DNA of 5,980 bases, taken from assembly GCA_003662535.1 (NCBI GenBank), contig QMYG01000039.1:1-5980 (forward strand), in the 5' to 3' direction. The DNA is from Candidatus Bathyarchaeota archaeon (lineage in GTDB: Archaea > Thermoproteota > Bathyarchaeia > EX4484-135 > B24-G1). Position 1 is the first letter of the stretch. Every line of letters begins with the position of its first letter. The notes under the pieces are model-generated. The model was not told the DNA's origin and did not search any database. It worked only from the letters and a program-made list of their open reading frames with translations. The translations under genes were made by a program, and so were the position numbers. Shown piece by piece: positions 4,762 through 5,980 of this stretch.

Positions 4762-5980
4762 TCATAGGAAATCTCTTGGGTCGGCCAATTTACCGCTAAC
4801 TGCTGAGGCCGCCGCAGTCAGTGGCGAGGCCAGGTAAATCTTTGCATCCCTGCTCCCCATCCTGCCAACAAAGTTCCTGTTCGACGTGGAGACGCAGACC
4901 TCGCCCGGGCCGAGGACGCCCATGTGGCCCCCTGCGCAGGGCCCGCAGCCGGGGCTGCAGACGACGCAGCCAGCCCTTATGAAGGTTTCTAGGAGGCCTT
5001 CACGCAGAGCCTGCAGGTAGACTTGCCTAGAGGCTGGAATCACTAGGGCCCTTACGCCCTCGGCTACGTGGCGACCCTCTAGGATTTTTGCGGCGGCTCT
5101 CAGGTCTTCCAGCCTGCCGTTTGTGCAGGAGCCTATGAAAACTTGGTCTACCTCCACGCCCTCAACCTCGGTGATGGGCCTAACGTCGTCCACCCTCGGC
5201 GGGTAGGCGACCTGCGGCTCAAGCCCGGAAACGTCTACCTCTATACGCTTTTCGTATTCTGCGTCGCCGTCGCTCCTCAACAGCTCCGCATCCTCTCCAG
5301 CGTAGAACTGTCGAACTTTCTCGTCTGGGTTCACAAGCCCTGTTTTTGCACCCATCTCCACAGCCATGTTGCACAGCGTCATGCGGCCCTCAACGCTCAT
5401 CTGCTCGACGACAGGCCCACAGAACTCCACAGCCTTGTAGGTCGCCCCGTCGGCACCCACAAGCCCAACAATGTGCAGAGTGATGTCCTTCGGGGTTATG
5501 GCCTCTGGAGGGGTGCCAGAAACTTCTATGCGTATGGTCTTAGGAACCCTGAACCACAGCTCCCCAGACGCAAAAACGGCCGCCATCTCCGTCGAGCCTA
5601 TGCCGGTGCCGAAGGCCCCCACAGCCCCGTAGGTGCAGGTGTGGCTGTCAGCCCCAACCGCCAAAAAGCCCGGCTTGACGTGCCCCTGCTCGACCATGAG
5701 CTGGTGGCAGATTCCGGAGCCAACATCATAAAACGCCCTGATTCCGCTTTTCTTGGCGAAGTCCCTCATCAGCATGTGAAGCCTAGAGGAGCCCTCCGCA
5801 GGGCTGGGGGCGACGTGGTCTATGATGAGGACGATGCGGCCTGCATCCCAAACCCCGTCTACCCCCATGTCCCTGAGAGCCTCGATGGCGAGGGGGGCTG
5901 TCCCGTCGTGAGCCATCGCCACGTCAATCTTCGCAACCACGTAGTCCCCTGCGACCGCCTCAGTTCCTGAAGCCCTAGAA
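4762..5980 (-). CDS. leuC: 3-isopropylmalate dehydratase-type large subunit, 5' end beyond the window
   Basis: This is the [4Fe-4S] catalytic large subunit that pairs with LeuD. A GTG at 5940 could serve as a start, but the frame stays open to the right edge and the extra codons read [13 protein letters not shown], which fits the usual LeuC N-terminus before [13 protein letters not shown]. The true start is therefore outside the window, probably only 10-20 codons away given a typical length near 420 residues; about 405 codons are visible. The iron-sulphur ligands are the Cys of FIGSCTNGR (codon 5125-5127) and the two Cys of GCGPC (4945-4947 and 4936-4938). [20 protein letters not shown] and the C-terminal [12 protein letters not shown] are further family signatures. 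This shorter archaeal form is also shared by homoaconitases, so the substrate is not settled by this subunit. Confidence 0.92.
   Translation of the reverse strand, partial: SRASGTEAVAGDYVVAKIDVAMAHDGTAPLAIEALRDMGVDGVWDAGRIVLIIDHVAPSPAEGSSRLHMLMRDFAKKSGIRAFYDVGSGICHQLMVEQGHVKPGFLAVGADSHTCTYGAVGAFGTGIGSTEMAAVFASGELWFRVPKTIRIEVSGTPPEAITPKDITLHIVGLVGADGATYKAVEFCGPVVEQMSVEGRMTLCNMAVEMGAKTGLVNPDEKVRQFYAGEDAELLRSDGDAEYEKRIEVDVSGLEPQVAYPPRVDDVRPITEVEGVEVDQVFIGSCTNGRLEDLRAAAKILEGRHVAEGVRALVIPASRQVYLQALREGLLETFIRAGCVVCSPGCGPCAGGHMGVLGPGEVCVSTSNRNFVGRMGSRDAKIYLASPLTAAASAVSGKLADPRDFL

Noticed and set aside
5143..5970. A 275-codon open frame on the plus strand.
   Set aside because: It lies entirely antisense to leuC, which has clear family motifs; the GC-rich complement explains the long frame and no start context is visible.
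1..5980. CRISPR arrays, insertion sequences, attachment sites or direct repeats.
   Set aside because: No regularly spaced repeats, transposase frames or terminal repeats were seen on either strand.

Overview
The window looks archaeal. It carries an archaeal/eukaryotic-type tyrosyl-tRNA synthetase, an archaeal DnaG-type primase without a zinc-finger domain, a small stand-alone TOPRIM protein of the kind found in archaea, archaeal BRE/TATA-like boxes about 26-28 nt upstream of predicted starts, GGTGA Shine-Dalgarno sequences, and TTG/GTG starts. The TyrRS resembles the Pyrococcus/crenarchaeal form more than the short methanogen form. A thermophilic TACK-type archaeon (Thermoproteota in the broad sense) is plausible, but the lineage cannot be fixed from this window alone.

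Layout. Positions 1-95 hold the start of an unidentified minus-strand gene that runs off the left edge, with a leaderless-type TATA box at 119-131. Positions 96-254 are a divergent, G-poor intergenic stretch with a possible Trp-rich micro-ORF and a plus-strand promoter at about 219-233. Positions 255-484 hold no convincing protein but fold by eye into a large nested RNA: an 11-bp perfect closing helix whose ends lie about 210 nt apart, plus two long arms. It begins where the promoter predicts transcription to start and ends just before the ribosome binding site of tyrS. I could not assign it to a known RNA family; it is the most interesting item here. Its closing helix competes with a hairpin that would hide the tyrS ribosome binding site, so it could be a switch-like leader.

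Positions 506-3203 are a plus-strand cluster: tyrS, a 135-residue TOPRIM protein, and dnaG. It joins tRNA charging with two TOPRIM proteins; archaeal DnaG is known as a primase-like protein and an exosome component.

Positions 5980-3226 (minus strand) are a tight operon, leuC (5' end cut by the window edge), leuD and a leuB-like decarboxylating dehydrogenase. It encodes isomerisation and oxidative decarboxylation of a 2-alkylmalate, as in leucine synthesis. The specificity loops of LeuD and LeuB are not the textbook isopropylmalate ones, so a homologous chain-elongation substrate is possible. The two operons converge with only 22 nt between them.
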